Source of the DNA: Prevotella sp. | Lineage (GTDB): Bacteria > Bacteroidota > Bacteroidia > Bacteroidales > Bacteroidaceae | NCBI GenBank assembly: GCA_017651265.1 | Contig: JAGCDO010000007.1 | Coordinates: 1 to 64,000 of the forward strand | Length of the DNA: 64,000 nucleotides | Direction of reading: 5' to 3' | Shown here: positions 1 through 9,299 of the stretch, one piece after another | Numbering within the stretch: position 1 is the stretch's first letter | How the letters are laid out: each line of letters begins with the position of its first letter | Program-made: the position numbers and the translations under genes | Notes under the pieces: model-generated | Databases searched by the model: none | What the model was told of the DNA's origin: nothing | The model's input: the letters and a program-made list of their open reading frames with translations, nothing else

Positions 1-2
1 CC

Positions 3-2729
3 TGTGTGAAGGTGGTTGACAAACACATTTATCCGCTTGATCCTGGCGAGGTGGTGGTAACCGTGAAATGGAACGGACTGCAACGCAAGGTGCATCTCGA
101 TATTACGTATGGTAAGGATTGGACAGGTGGTAGGAACGAAGCGTTTGAGGGCGGTGACGGCACGCAGGAGAATCCCTATTTGATTCATAATGCTGATCAG
201 TTCTATTCTGCGGTTGGTTCGAAAAATTATAATAAGAAAGATGTCTATTTTAAATTGGTCTGCGACATCTTCTTTAACACGCACCTGCTGCAAGAAGACG
301 GAACTCCACGAGAGAATGCCATTAAATGGAATCTATATGACCACGATTTCAATGCCAACCTCGACGGTAACGGCAAGACCATCTATGGCCTGTATGTGAA
401 TAAGGATAATTTGTCACAAAATGAGACTTTTGGCATCTTCAAGAATCTCTATGGGACAGTGAAGAACCTGGCCATCGTTGACAGTGAGGTTTCCACGAAC
501 GATGCCTCCTACGCTGACACCTCCGCAGGACTGCTGTGTGGAACCATGAAGGAAGGTGCATCGGTAACCAACTGTCTGTTCCACGGAAGGGTTAGTGTTG
601 ACTCCTATTGCGGAGGAATCGCTGGCTATGTGGAGAAGAACAACACTTCGATAACCGACTGCTTCACCAGTGTGCATCTTACATGGCCCGAAAAAGGCAA
701 ATATCCTCAGGGGGCAGGTGATGTGAGCTACTACACTCCCGCCACTCTTGAAAGATGTATCTCTACGGGAAGGGTGGAGAAATTCGGACAAGACTTTGGA
801 TCTTCATTCAATGCACTTGATACTAAGGGATGTTATTTCGACATACAGATGCAGGCTGGTATAAGGAACCAATCCCAATATGTACAGGAATCGGCAAGGA
901 CTACCAATGAACTGGTGAACGGTAATCTGATGAGCGATTACAGTGCATGGCAGCAGGAAGAGGAGCGTTACCCGATGCTGCGTACTTTTGCGGATACCCC
1001 TTACGGTAAGTTACTTGCCATGCCCATATACTTCGACATACCAGAAACCTCCACTTCTTGCTATACCACCGACCGTGCAGGTGATGTACAGTATATCTTC
1101 GAGTTCCCCACGGAGGATGTACTCTGGAGTGCTCTCAATGGCCAAACCTATATTGATGTGATCAACGATTGTGGTGCGGCTTCCATTGTGCAGCAAACAG
1201 ATGATAATGTGGAGATCCTGATGGCTGAGGCTCAGAACGTGGAGAGTCAGTGTACACGAGCCAGGCGTACCCTGCCACTGAACCTACGTAGCGGGCTCAC
1301 TCATTTCCGCTTTAAGGATCATGTAGCACAGGAGGCTGCTGAGGCTTCCTTTGACAAGAATCAAGATAAGATTCTTACCCTTCGTGAACTGGTGGAAGCT
1401 AATAAAGAGGACTTCGCAGTGTTCAATACCAGTGCCAAAGCAAATGAAGATGATTTGGTAGCCTTCCCTGAGTTCCGCTATTTCACAAATACCAAAACTA
1501 TCGAAGAGGGCATGCTCTCTGGTCTTGATAAACTGAGCGAACTGCAACTGCCGAAAAAGCTTACTACCATTGCCGGGAACGCCTTCAGTGGTTGTGCAAG
1601 TTTGGAAGAGATTACAGTGCCTGCCACCTTCACAACCATGAATATGGGGGCTCTTTATAAGTCAAGCATTAAGGATATCCTTGTCAACCCCAAGCATAAG
1701 ACCATGGAGAGTATCGATGGCGCTCTCTTTGAGACTGATAACATAGGGAAGAAGCATCTGGTGATTTACCCTCCAGGACGCGGTGAGGAGGATGCTACCA
1801 TCAGCACACTGTTCCACTACATCAACGACTATGCCTTCTACAAGGTTCCGAACCTGAGGAATATCTACATTGACAACTGTCTGCCCGAAGGTAACATGGT
1901 TGAGCCAGAATCCTCTGAACAGCCCATCATCCATGAGAATGAAGAAGAAATGATGCATATCTATGTCAACGATGGCTCGTATATGAGTTCGCAGACTACT
2001 GGTGTGTATATCTCAGGACTCCTCAAACTGTACCAAGATGATTACTTTTGGGGGGAATACGAAGACAATGGTCATCTGCATATCTATTATCCGCTGAAAG
2101 TAACAGAGGGCGGATGGGCTACACTCTATATCGGGTTCCCCACACAATTGCCCGAAGGAATGATGGCTTACTTCGTATCCAAAACCAACCAAGATGAAAA
2201 CGTTGCCACGCTGAAGAGTATCGGAAGGAAAATCCCTGCTGCCACACCGGTGGTAATCAAGGCAGAAGAACCCGGACTGTATCCACTGTATAAGTATGAG
2301 GGGTCGGTGCCTGATCTCATGAAGTACGACAACCGTCTGATCGGTACCTATATCGGACAGACCGATAACGGTAAGGTGAAATGGGGCATCAATGTGAACC
2401 AGGAGACATCCATCACTGGTAGCGTGCTCACCCTCGGTCATAATGCCGACAAAGAGGTTGGCTTCTTCAAGTATAACGGTACTGTGGTACCGCCCTATCG
2501 TTGCTACCTCTCTTACGACACCATTATTGAACAGAATGCAAAGACCGGACTGCTCCTGCTGATTGATGACACACCCGCAGGAATCGCCACCGACATCAAT
2601 CGCGCTTCAAGCGACAAGACACAAATGACAAGTGATGCGTGGTACACCCTAGAAGGTGTGCGTCTGCCAGGCAAGCCAGCCACGAAAGGCTTCTATATCC
2701 ACAACGGTAAGAAGATGGTATTGAAGTGA
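3..2729 (+). CDS. BspA-like leucine-rich repeat surface protein, 5' end missing
   Basis: The frame is open from the window edge, so the true start and any signal peptide lie upstream; the GTG at position 6 is only the first in-window start. Visible residues 40-290 resemble GLUG-type repeat proteins, with a 'GTQENPYLI' opening and repeated 'VTNCLF' / 'ITDCF' strands. Residues about 490-640 hold BspA-type leucine-rich repeats (LRR_5: 'IAGNAFSGCASLEEI'). The last 55 residues ('WYTLEGVRL', 'GFYIHNGKKMVLK') match the C-terminal tail common on secreted Prevotella proteins. Such proteins are secreted or surface-exposed adhesins in Bacteroidales. The exact ligand cannot be told. Confidence 0.8.
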   Translation, partial: CVKVVDKHIYPLDPGEVVVTVKWNGLQRKVHLDITYGKDWTGGRNEAFEGGDGTQENPYLIHNADQFYSAVGSKNYNKKDVYFKLVCDIFFNTHLLQEDGTPRENAIKWNLYDHDFNANLDGNGKTIYGLYVNKDNLSQNETFGIFKNLYGTVKNLAIVDSEVSTNDASYADTSAGLLCGTMKEGASVTNCLFHGRVSVDSYCGGIAGYVEKNNTSITDCFTSVHLTWPEKGKYPQGAGDVSYYTPATLERCISTGRVEKFGQDFGSSFNALDTKGCYFDIQMQAGIRNQSQYVQESARTTNELVNGNLMSDYSAWQQEEERYPMLRTFADTPYGKLLAMPIYFDIPETSTSCYTTDRAGDVQYIFEFPTEDVLWSALNGQTYIDVINDCGAASIVQQTDDNVEILMAEAQNVESQCTRARRTLPLNLRSGLTHFRFKDHVAQEAAEASFDKNQDKILTLRELVEANKEDFAVFNTSAKANEDDLVAFPEFRYFTNTKTIEEGMLSGLDKLSELQLPKKLTTIAGNAFSGCASLEEITVPATFTTMNMGALYKSSIKDILVNPKHKTMESIDGALFETDNIGKKHLVIYPPGRGEEDATISTLFHYINDYAFYKVPNLRNIYIDNCLPEGNMVEPESSEQPIIHENEEEMMHIYVNDGSYMSSQTTGVYISGLLKLYQDDYFWGEYEDNGHLHIYYPLKVTEGGWATLYIGFPTQLPEGMMAYFVSKTNQDENVATLKSIGRKIPAATPVVIKAEEPGLYPLYKYEGSVPDLMKYDNRLIGTYIGQTDNGKVKWGINVNQETSITGSVLTLGHNADKEVGFFKYNGTVVPPYRCYLSYDTIIEQNAKTGLLLLIDDTPAGIATDINRASSDKTQMTSDAWYTLEGVRLPGKPATKGFYIHNGKKMVLK

Positions 2730-2780
2730 GATGGGCAACGGCGGTTCACTTGAATAGCGATTGAGCGAATGCAGAAAAAA

Positions 2781-2863
2781 GTTAGAAGCCTGATAACGGG
2801 GAGTTAGAAGGCTGATAACGACGTGTTAGAAGGCTGATAACGGGGAGTTAGAAGGCTGATAAC
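2781..2863. repeat. Tandem repeat, 22-bp period, nearly four copies
   Basis: Three full 22-bp units and a 17-bp partial unit, each starting GTTAGAAGGCTGATAAC, follow the BspA-like gene directly. The units differ only at the last few bases and at one position of the first unit. A second array with the same period and the shared core GGCTGATAA lies at 28203-28250. No stem followed by a T-run is obvious. Confidence 0.85.
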
Positions 2864-2880
2864 TTTGAAGGGGGATTTTC

Positions 2881-3345
2881 CTATACGGATGAATCCTCCT
2901 TTTTCAGCAATTCACTGAGCGGTATCATCACGAAATCACGTTCCTGCATCAACGGATGAGGAATCTTCAAATCTGGTTCATCCACGGTAAGGTCGTCGTA
3001 GAGTAGGATATCAATATCGATGAGACGGTCCGAGTAGATGCGCGACTTAGATGTCTTCTTTTGTCGCCCCAGGTCACGTTCAATCTTCTGGGTTTTGCGC
3101 AGCACCTGTCTTGGGGTGAGGGTGCTTTCGCAGAGGATAACGCCATTGAGGAACTTATTCTCTGACTCAAAGCCCCACGGCTCCGTCTCGATAAAAGACG
3201 AACGACGGATCACCTCCCCCACCCGCTCGTTAATCAATTCAATGGCTCGTTCAATGTTCTCCTGGCAATCACCCAGGTTACTGCCCAAGCCTAAATACAC
3301 CTTATGTTTCAAATTATCAATATTGGCATCGTTGAAATCGCCCAC
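2881..3345 (-). CDS. folK: 2-amino-4-hydroxy-6-hydroxymethyldihydropteridine pyrophosphokinase
   Basis: HPPK transfers pyrophosphate from ATP to 6-hydroxymethyl-dihydropterin in cytoplasmic folate synthesis. The 154-residue length fits the family. Visible motifs are 'YLGLGSNLGD' near the N-terminus, 'ETEPWGF', 'FLNGV' and the HPPK signature 'SDRLIDIDILLY' with its metal-binding Asp pair near residues 108-110, then 'IPHP'. It is the last gene of the minus-strand run ftsX-DUF3098-uppP-truB-queA-folK, about 70 bp after queA. An upstream extension of about 12 residues before 'HKVYLGLGSN' makes the exact start slightly uncertain. Confidence 0.93.
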   Translation of the reverse strand: MGDFNDANIDNLKHKVYLGLGSNLGDCQENIERAIELINERVGEVIRRSSFIETEPWGFESENKFLNGVILCESTLTPRQVLRKTQKIERDLGRQKKTSKSRIYSDRLIDIDILLYDDLTVDEPDLKIPHPLMQERDFVMIPLSELLKKEDSSV

Positions 3346-3356
3346 TCTTAAATCGT

Positions 3357-3392
3357 AATATCGTCATCACGTGACAACGTAATAACGATATT
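3357..3392. repeat. Inverted repeat between queA and folK
   Basis: AATATCGT at 3357-3364 is repeated as its complement ACGATATT at 3385-3392, with a CACGTG palindrome in the loop. It sits in the 70-bp queA-folK spacer. It lacks a T-run, so it is more likely an intercistronic hairpin than a terminator. Confidence 0.5.
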
Positions 3393-3417
3393 CTACTACT
3401 AAAAGGAGCTAAGGACA

Positions 3418-4536
3418 TTAATCGTCCAAGATCAGCATCGCATCACCATAGCAACCGAACCTGTAGCCGTTTTTCACAGCCTTATTGTATGCTTCCATCA
3501 CCAGGTTGTAGCCACCAAAAGCTGCTGTTTCCATGAGGAGGGTTGACAGCGGATGATAGAAGTTGGCTATCATACAGTCGGCCACCCCAAACTCGTAAGG
3601 CGGGAAAATGAACTTATTAGTCCACCCCTCATATTCCTTCAGCATCTTATCTGTACCCACAGCAGTCTCAGTGGCCTTCACCACGCTGGTACCTACGGCG
3701 CAGACATGGAATCCCTTCTGCTTGGCATTGTTCACAATGTCGCACGCCTCCTTATCAATAAACATCTGCTCTGAATCCATCTTATGCTTGGTCAGATCCT
3801 CCACCTCAATATCGTGGAAGTTGCCCAATGCGCAGTGAAGGGTGATATACGCAAAATCTATGCCTTTAATCTCCATGCGTTTCAGCATCTCACGCGAGAA
3901 GTGCAGACCGCTGGCCGGAGCCGTCACAGCACCTTCGTTCTTGGCATAGATGCACTGGAAATCTTCCAGATCCTCTTCTGTTGCCTGACGACGGTCCACT
4001 ATATAGTGTGGCAGCGGAGCCTCACCGAGAGCATAGAGCTCACGTTTGAACTCATCGTGAGGACAGTCGTAGAGGAATCGCAGGGTGCGACCGCGGCTGG
4101 TGGTGTTGTCTATTACCTCGGCCACCATAGTACCACTATCGTCAAAGAAAAGTTTATTACCAATGCGAATCTTACGTGCTGGCTCCACAAGCACATCCCA
4201 AAGGCGCATCTCCTTGTTGAGTTCTCTCAACAGGAACACCTCTATCTTTGCATCGGTCTTCTCCTTGGTTCCATACAATCGAGCAGGGAATACCTTGGTG
4301 TCGTTGAACACAAAGACATCTCCTTCACCGAAATACTCCAGTACATGACGGAAATCCAGAAAGACAGGATTACCTTCCTCGTCTTTCAACGGCTCACCGT
4401 TCTCGTCCTTTTTGTACATGTCAATGGTTTGCGACTTACGATGGAGGACCATCAGTCGGCACTCGTCCCGATGATAAGGTGGGTTGAGGGCAATCAGCTC
4501 CTCAGGTAACTTAAACTTAAACTGTGATAACTTCAT
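3418..4536 (-). CDS. queA: tRNA preQ1(34) S-adenosylmethionine ribosyltransferase-isomerase
   Basis: QueA transfers and isomerises the ribosyl group of SAM onto preQ1 at the tRNA wobble position, giving epoxyqueuosine. The 372 residues match the family length. The start '[31 protein letters not shown]' region (residues 1-32) and '[13 protein letters not shown]' are typical, as are '[18 protein letters not shown]' and '[10 protein letters not shown]' in the C-terminal half. Relative to many homologues, the loop at residues 40-65 ('[16 protein letters not shown]') is inserted, as is usual in Bacteroidales. It lies downstream of truB with a 92-bp gap. Confidence 0.94.
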   Translation of the reverse strand: MKLSQFKFKLPEELIALNPPYHRDECRLMVLHRKSQTIDMYKKDENGEPLKDEEGNPVFLDFRHVLEYFGEGDVFVFNDTKVFPARLYGTKEKTDAKIEVFLLRELNKEMRLWDVLVEPARKIRIGNKLFFDDSGTMVAEVIDNTTSRGRTLRFLYDCPHDEFKRELYALGEAPLPHYIVDRRQATEEDLEDFQCIYAKNEGAVTAPASGLHFSREMLKRMEIKGIDFAYITLHCALGNFHDIEVEDLTKHKMDSEQMFIDKEACDIVNNAKQKGFHVCAVGTSVVKATETAVGTDKMLKEYEGWTNKFIFPPYEFGVADCMIANFYHPLSTLLMETAAFGGYNLVMEAYNKAVKNGYRFGCYGDAMLILDD

Positions 4537-4628
4537 ATCGTTTTTGTTTCAATTTTTCTATTCTAAACTCTTAACTTCGTTGACTCTTGTCACGACTCGG
4601 CAAAACTTAAGCAAGCTTGGTTCTGCAC

Positions 4629-5336
4629 TCACTGTTCCAAAAGTTCAAGATCCTGCTGCTCGAGCCACTTCGGAAACTGCTCCAAGGTAATGCACTGCGA
4701 CAGAGATATGTCGCCCACCCGAGTCCTGCAGAGCGAGGTGAGATAGGCGGCCGAATCAAGGGCCTCACCGATATCGCGGGCAAGCGAACGGATATACGTG
4801 CCTTTGCCACATACCACCCGAATGCTCATCTGCATCATCTCTTCATCAAAGTGCAACAGTTCGATTTCTTCGATATGCACCGTTTTTGCTTTAATCTCAA
4901 AGTCCTTTCCCTTTCGACTGAGCTGGTAGGCTCGTTTGCCGTTCACACAGACAGCACTATATACGGGTGGTACTTGCTGCACGTCTCCAACGAATGAGGT
5001 GAGCACCTGCTCTATACGCTCACGAGTGATCTGCTCCGTGGGGAACACCTCATCCACAGGATGCTCCATGTCGTGACTGGCGGTTGATGCGCCCAACTGC
5101 AAGGTGGCCACATATTCCTTGATGTGTGCCATCAGCGTTTCTATCTCCTTGGTCTTCTTACCAGTACAGAGAATCAGCACGCCTGTGGCCAGCGGATCCA
5201 GCGTTCCAGCATGTCCCACCTTCACCTTATAACGCATCTTCTTCGTCAGCAGATAGCGTATATGAGCCAGCGCACCGAAGCTTGACATGGCATAGGGCTT
5301 GTCGATGCTCAGTATAACACCCTCTTTGAAATTCAT
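4629..5336 (-). CDS. truB: tRNA pseudouridine(55) synthase
   Basis: TruB isomerises U55 in the T-loop of tRNAs. The motif 'GHAGTLDPLATGVL' (about residues 41-54) contains the catalytic Asp in 'GTLDP'. 'KEYVATLQLG', 'QVPPVYSAVCVNGKRAYQLSRKG' region and 'CGKGTYIRSLARDIG' are further TruB blocks. At 235 residues it lacks most of the C-terminal PUA domain of E. coli TruB, the common short form in Bacteroidetes. Its ATG overlaps the uppP stop codon (ATGA at 5333-5338), so translation is probably coupled. Confidence 0.94.
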   Translation of the reverse strand: MNFKEGVILSIDKPYAMSSFGALAHIRYLLTKKMRYKVKVGHAGTLDPLATGVLILCTGKKTKEIETLMAHIKEYVATLQLGASTASHDMEHPVDEVFPTEQITRERIEQVLTSFVGDVQQVPPVYSAVCVNGKRAYQLSRKGKDFEIKAKTVHIEEIELLHFDEEMMQMSIRVVCGKGTYIRSLARDIGEALDSAAYLTSLCRTRVGDISLSQCITLEQFPKWLEQQDLELLEQ

Positions 5337-6214
5337 CAGTCAACCATTGAAAGTGAATATCCTGCCATGATGAGGATAAGTATGATGAGACCTACAACGA
5401 TACGATAGATACCGAAGGCCTTGAATCCGTATTTGGAAACGAAGTTCACAAACCACTTCATGGCAAGCAACGCAACGATAAAGGCCACGACACATCCTAC
5501 AATGAGCATGGTGATATTATTGGTTGTTGCCCATGCCCCACCCTCTTTCATCAGGTCGAAGAGGTCGAGCACGGTAGCTCCTGCCATCGTTGGAACAGCC
5601 AGGAAGAATGAGAACTCTGCAGCACGGCGGCGGGTAAGACCCTGAGCCATACCACCAACGATGGTGGCCATGGAACGCGACACGCCGGGAATGACGGAGA
5701 TACACTGGAAGAGACCTATGTTAAAGGCACTCCGCTCTGTCACCTCACGCTTTTCGTCGGGCTTGTTGAAGATCTTGTCGCAATAGAGCATGAAGATGCC
5801 ACCCACGACGAGCATGATAGCCACCACAACCACACTGTCGAGCAGCCAATCGAGCAAGCCCGATTTCTTGGCAAGCAGACCGATTACGATGGCGGGAATT
5901 ACACCCACAACCAGCAGCCAATAGAAATGGAACTTATGCTTCAGTCGTCCGAATGCGGAAGCTCCTTCTGGAGCTGGTGAATGATCAATGCGGAAGAAAC
6001 GTTTCCAATAGAGGCAAACCACAGAAAGTATGGCTCCGAACTGGATGATGAACGTGAACGCATGTACAAAGGCGGCCATGGTAGGGTCATCCTGCATACG
6101 ATCGGTAACACCCAGAAGATTCTGGGTGATAATCATGTGCCCAGTAGAAGATACGGGAAGGAACTCAGTGAGTCCTTCCACGATGGCGATGATAATAGTT
6201 TCAATGAGTGTCAT
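5336..6214 (-). CDS. uppP: Undecaprenyl-diphosphatase
   Basis: UppP (BacA) dephosphorylates undecaprenyl diphosphate at the inner membrane, recycling the lipid carrier for peptidoglycan and O-antigen. The 292-residue protein is hydrophobic with about eight membrane segments. The two conserved blocks are visible: 'EGLTEFLPVSSTGH' at residues 13-27 with the catalytic Glu and Ser, and 'PGVSRSMATIVGG' at about residues 175-187. Its start overlaps the DUF3098 stop by 4 bp and its stop overlaps truB, so it is in the middle of a translationally coupled operon. Confidence 0.95.
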   Translation of the reverse strand: MTLIETIIIAIVEGLTEFLPVSSTGHMIITQNLLGVTDRMQDDPTMAAFVHAFTFIIQFGAILSVVCLYWKRFFRIDHSPAPEGASAFGRLKHKFHFYWLLVVGVIPAIVIGLLAKKSGLLDWLLDSVVVVAIMLVVGGIFMLYCDKIFNKPDEKREVTERSAFNIGLFQCISVIPGVSRSMATIVGGMAQGLTRRRAAEFSFFLAVPTMAGATVLDLFDLMKEGGAWATTNNITMLIVGCVVAFIVALLAMKWFVNFVSKYGFKAFGIYRIVVGLIILILIMAGYSLSMVD

Positions 6215-6462
6215 TTCTCAGTATTCTCATTGTTTAGTCCATCTTTCGGCTTATGCATGATAGCAAATACGATTGACACAAATCCGAGGAAGGTTACCAC
6301 GGGTGCCACCTTGATATGCATGGCACTGAATATCTCCGGGTTAAACGACTCTACCGTTGAACCACTGCCGCTCATGAGGATGAAGCCGAGGATTACCACG
6401 GCTACTCCTACTGCCAGCAGGATATAATTCACGCGATCAAATGCAAAGTTTGTTTTGTTCAT
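6211..6462 (-). CDS. DUF3098 family small membrane protein
   Basis: An 83-residue protein with two predicted membrane helices (about residues 12-30 and 50-70) joined by a short loop, 'GFILMSGSGSTVESFNPEIFS'-like region at residues 26-46. The length, two-helix plan and position between ftsX and uppP match DUF3098, a Bacteroidetes-restricted family with no known activity. The operon place suggests a role in cell envelope or division work. Its stop overlaps the uppP start. Confidence 0.85.
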   Translation of the reverse strand: MNKTNFAFDRVNYILLAVGVAVVILGFILMSGSGSTVESFNPEIFSAMHIKVAPVVTFLGFVSIVFAIMHKPKDGLNNENTEK

Positions 6463-6477
6463 ATTTTGTTTTTTTAA

Positions 6478-6541
6478 TGGGCTTGATGGGCATGATAGGC
6501 TTGATGGGCCTAATTGTCAATTTTCAATTCTCAATTTTCAA
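6478..6541. repeat. Low-complexity intergenic repeats between ftsX and DUF3098
   Basis: Two copies of GGCTTGATGGGC (6481 onward and 6499 onward) are followed by short imperfect repeats of TCAATTTTCAATTCTCAATT. AATT-rich repeats of this kind are scattered between genes in Prevotella and relatives. No coding or terminator signal was seen. Confidence 0.6.
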
Positions 6542-7420
6542 TTATATTTTATACAGTTCTCCAGCCTTCATCTTCAGGAACATGTTCACTGAGAAATAGG
6601 AGCAGAGGAGGGTGATGAGAATACCGAACACCAGAACGGCTACTGCCGTAATGATCATCACCTGGGGGGTAATGACAGCCAGTACACCTGGCTCGTAGGT
6701 GTAGAGTACATAGATACCAACAGCCAGTACGATGATGGCGATCAAAGCTGCACACACCCCAATGAAGAAGGCATGCTTCATGAACGGGCGACGGATGAAT
6801 CCCCATGAGGCTCCCACCAGTTTCATGGTATGGATGGAGAAGCGACGGGCATAGATTCCTAACTTCACAGAGTTGTTGATCAACGAGAAGGAGACGATGC
6901 TTAGCAGAACAGCCAAAACCAACAATACCAGGTTTATCTTGTTCAGCGTACGGTTCACATCGTTAATCAAGTCGAGCGGATACTCCAGCTCTTGTACCTG
7001 CGTATTCTTCTTCAGCTCTTGGGAAATCCACTTCAGCGAGTCCTGATTGGCATAGTCGGCCGACAACCGCAGTTCGATACTGCTGGTATAGGGGTTTCCA
7101 TCGGCAAACTCACTGGGATCAACGCCTAACTCCTGTTTCTGCTCCTCGAGCACCTGCTCTTTGCTCACGAAGGTGAGTCCGCTTACATAAGGGCGCGTCC
7201 TCAAGTCCCTGCAGAGACGCAAGGCTTCAGGGTTCGTCATATCCTCAGCAAGCATCATTGTTACCTTCAGATTCTCCTTGACATAAACAGAAAGGTTCTT
7301 AGCTGTGAGTACGGAGAATACGACCATGCCCAGAAGGATGAGCACCATCGCCGTACTTATACATAGAGTAATTGCCTGCAATCCTCTGTGGTTGCGGGCT
7401 TTCGTTCGTTTCTTTCCCAT
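6542..7420 (-). CDS. ftsX: Cell division protein FtsX
   Basis: FtsX is the membrane partner of the ATPase FtsE and transmits a signal across the inner membrane to peptidoglycan hydrolases during division. The 292 residues show one membrane helix near residues 20-40, a periplasmic domain (about 45-165), and three C-terminal helices (about 170-285), the FtsX fold. 'IYARRFSIHTMKLVGAS' is the usual cytoplasmic block. No ftsE lies beside it here. It is first in the operon running down to folK. Confidence 0.92.
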   Translation of the reverse strand: MGKKRTKARNHRGLQAITLCISTAMVLILLGMVVFSVLTAKNLSVYVKENLKVTMMLAEDMTNPEALRLCRDLRTRPYVSGLTFVSKEQVLEEQKQELGVDPSEFADGNPYTSSIELRLSADYANQDSLKWISQELKKNTQVQELEYPLDLINDVNRTLNKINLVLLVLAVLLSIVSFSLINNSVKLGIYARRFSIHTMKLVGASWGFIRRPFMKHAFFIGVCAALIAIIVLAVGIYVLYTYEPGVLAVITPQVMIITAVAVLVFGILITLLCSYFSVNMFLKMKAGELYKI

Positions 7421-7451
7421 CGTAGAAAGGTTGTATACAACTTACTGCCTG

Positions 7452-7459
7452 CAAAGATA
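7452..7459 (-). promoter_or_regulatory. Probable -7 box for the ftsX operon
   Basis: The complement reads TATCTTTG, a match to the Bacteroidetes -7 consensus TAnnTTTG, 32 bp upstream of the ftsX start. No perfect TTTG was seen at the -33 distance. Confidence 0.55.
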
Positions 7460-7500
7460 CAAAGATAAAATGAGAAATGAGAATAAAAAAACCAGTTTAT

Positions 7501-7531
7501 TTTGTTTTGCCCTTTTTTATCCGTAATTTTG
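7501..7531 (+). promoter_or_regulatory. Upstream promoter of the radical SAM gene
   Basis: TTTG at 7501-7504, a 19-bp spacer, then TAATTTTG at 7524-7531, a good Bacteroidetes promoter. The surrounding 40 bp resembles the second promoter 82 bp downstream, as if duplicated. Confidence 0.65.
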
Positions 7532-7582
7532 GCTTCGCCGAAAGTACTTTCGCTCGACAAACAAAAATAAATCGGTTTATTT

Positions 7583-7613
7583 TTTGTTTTGTGCTCACTT
7601 ATCCGTACTTTTG
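7583..7613 (+). promoter_or_regulatory. Proximal promoter of the radical SAM gene
   Basis: TTTG at 7583-7586, a 19-bp spacer, then TACTTTTG at 7606-7613, 19 bp before the ATG at 7633. It fixes the start choice: longer in-frame starts upstream (from 7477) would lie before the transcription start. Confidence 0.7.
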
Positions 7614-7632
7614 CAGTGAAAATTGCAAAGGT

Positions 7633-8436
7633 ATGTCAACGATTATCTATCCCGGACCTATTTTTGGTCCCGTACAAAGTCGCCGACTTGGCGTTTCCCT
7701 TGGTATCAACCTGTTGCCATCAGATGGTAAGGTGTGCACCTTCGACTGCATCTACTGTGAGTGCGGATTCAATGCCGACCACCGTCCTCGAAGGAAAATG
7801 CCCACACGAAAGGAAGTGAGAGCAGCCTTGGAGAGACGTTTGAAGGACATGAAGGAAAATGGCCCTGCCCCTGATGTGTTCACCTTTGCCGGTAATGGAG
7901 AACCTACCGCCAATCCTCAGTTCCCCAAAATCATCAATGATACCTTGCAGTTACGCGACAAGTATTTTCCAGATGCGAAGGTTTCGGTACTAAGTAACAG
8001 TACGATGATTTGCAAACCTGAGGTTCATGCCGCCCTTATGCGCGTTGACAATAACATCTTGAAACTGGATACGGTGGATCCAGAGTATATTCAGACTGTT
8101 GATCGCCCTACGGGTATATACGATTTACAGCAAATCATCGAACAAATGAAACAGTTCAACGGTCATCTCATCATCCAAACCATGTTTATGAAAGGTGAGA
8201 AGACTGTGGATTTAGGTCCTGAGGGCACAAAACTGATACCGGTAGATAACACAGGGGACGAGTATGTCACACCTTGGCTGGAAACCGTCAAAGCTATTGC
8301 TCCGCAGCAGGTGATGATATACACCATTGATCGCGAAACACCCGACCACAATCTGCGCAAGGCCACGAAAGAGGAACTTGACCACATTCGCGACCGCGTA
8401 ATAGCAGCGGGCATCCCATGTACAGCTAGTTATTAA
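7633..8436 (+). CDS. Radical SAM protein
   Basis: A 267-residue protein with the radical SAM cluster motif 'CTFDCIYCECG' (CxxxCxxC, about residues 33-43), followed by 'FTFAGNGEPTANPQFP', the Gly-rich and GNGEPT block that binds SAM. 'LDTVDPEYIQTVDRP' and 'VMIYTIDRETPDHNLRKAT' match the cluster of small radical SAM proteins conserved in Bacteroidetes. The substrate is unknown. The open frame extends upstream to 7477, but the proximal promoter and the family start at 'MSTIIYPGPIFGPVQSRRLG' support 7633. Confidence 0.85.
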   Translation: MSTIIYPGPIFGPVQSRRLGVSLGINLLPSDGKVCTFDCIYCECGFNADHRPRRKMPTRKEVRAALERRLKDMKENGPAPDVFTFAGNGEPTANPQFPKIINDTLQLRDKYFPDAKVSVLSNSTMICKPEVHAALMRVDNNILKLDTVDPEYIQTVDRPTGIYDLQQIIEQMKQFNGHLIIQTMFMKGEKTVDLGPEGTKLIPVDNTGDEYVTPWLETVKAIAPQQVMIYTIDRETPDHNLRKATKEELDHIRDRVIAAGIPCTASY

Positions 8437-8439
8437 ACA

Positions 8440-8478
8440 AGAAAACCTGACTCACACCATGTGAAAGTCAGGTTTTCT
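8440..8478. terminator. Bidirectional terminator between convergent genes
   Basis: AGAAAACCTGACT at 8440-8452 pairs perfectly with AGTCAGGTTTTCT at 8466-8478. The A/T-rich base of the stem gives a U-tract in both directions. It lies between the radical SAM gene and the convergent lpxA-like gene. Confidence 0.85.
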
Positions 8479-8496
8479 GTTTCTATACCAGAGGCA

Positions 8497-9276
8497 TCAA
8501 ATCTTGGTGATGATACCCTTTTTAGAGTTCTCCAAGAATTGGATGACATTATGAATTTCAGGACTGTCGGGCACCTGTTCCTTAATCTGAAGGAGAGCAT
8601 CGAACAGACTGGTCTGCCCGTGGAACACCAATCGATAGGCATTGGCAATATGCTTCAGCACTTTATCACTGATGCCGTTGCTCTTGCACATGGTCTGATT
8701 CACACCACCATAGCCTACAGGAGTGCCGCCAGCAATGATATACGGAGGAACATCCTTAGAAAAGGTCGTACCAGCTTGGATCATAGCGCCATCTCCTACT
8801 CGAGTAGCTGCATTTTCAATAACACTGGATGAGAATATCACACCATTACCAATCTCGCAGTCGCCTGCAATCTTGGTACCATAGCCAAACACACAACGGT
8901 CGGCCACCTTCGTATCATGACTGATATGGGCACCTTCCATCAATACGTTATCACTACCGATTACTGTCTGACCACCCGTATGAGTGGCACGGTTGATGAC
9001 CACATTCTCACGGATGATGTTATTGTTGCCAATCACACATTCGGTTTTCTCTCCACGGAAATCAAAATCCTGAGGGAGAGCAGCAATGACGGATCCCTGA
9101 TGAATCTTGTTTCCACTGCCCATGCGTGTACCGTTGAGGATGCTCACAAAGGGGAAAATGATACAGTTATCACCGATCACCACATCGTCTTCGATATACA
9201 CGAAAGGGAATATCTTACAGTTATCACCGATTTGAGCCTTTGGGCTGATTTCGGCTTTTGGACTAATTTCACTCAT
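8497..9276 (-). CDS. lpxA: LpxA-family acyl-ACP UDP-N-acetylglucosamine O-acyltransferase
   Basis: LpxA adds a 3-hydroxyacyl chain to UDP-GlcNAc, the first step of lipid A synthesis. The 259 residues are mostly left-handed beta-helix hexapeptide repeats ('IGDNCKIFPFVYIEDDVVIGDNCIIF'-like), with a helical C-terminal part from about residue 195. 'AHISHD' keeps the catalytic His of LpxA, and 'NRATHTGGQTVIG' corresponds to 'NRGT..GG'. Bacteroidetes usually carry lpxA next to lpxD and lpxC/fabZ; this copy stands alone, 23 bp after an efflux outer-membrane factor, so it may be a second paralogue with a different acyl or sugar preference. Confidence 0.75.
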   Translation of the reverse strand: MSEISPKAEISPKAQIGDNCKIFPFVYIEDDVVIGDNCIIFPFVSILNGTRMGSGNKIHQGSVIAALPQDFDFRGEKTECVIGNNNIIRENVVINRATHTGGQTVIGSDNVLMEGAHISHDTKVADRCVFGYGTKIAGDCEIGNGVIFSSSVIENAATRVGDGAMIQAGTTFSKDVPPYIIAGGTPVGYGGVNQTMCKSNGISDKVLKHIANAYRLVFHGQTSLFDALLQIKEQVPDSPEIHNVIQFLENSKKGIITKI

Positions 9277-9299
9277 ATTTCTGAATTTTGAGTTTTGAA

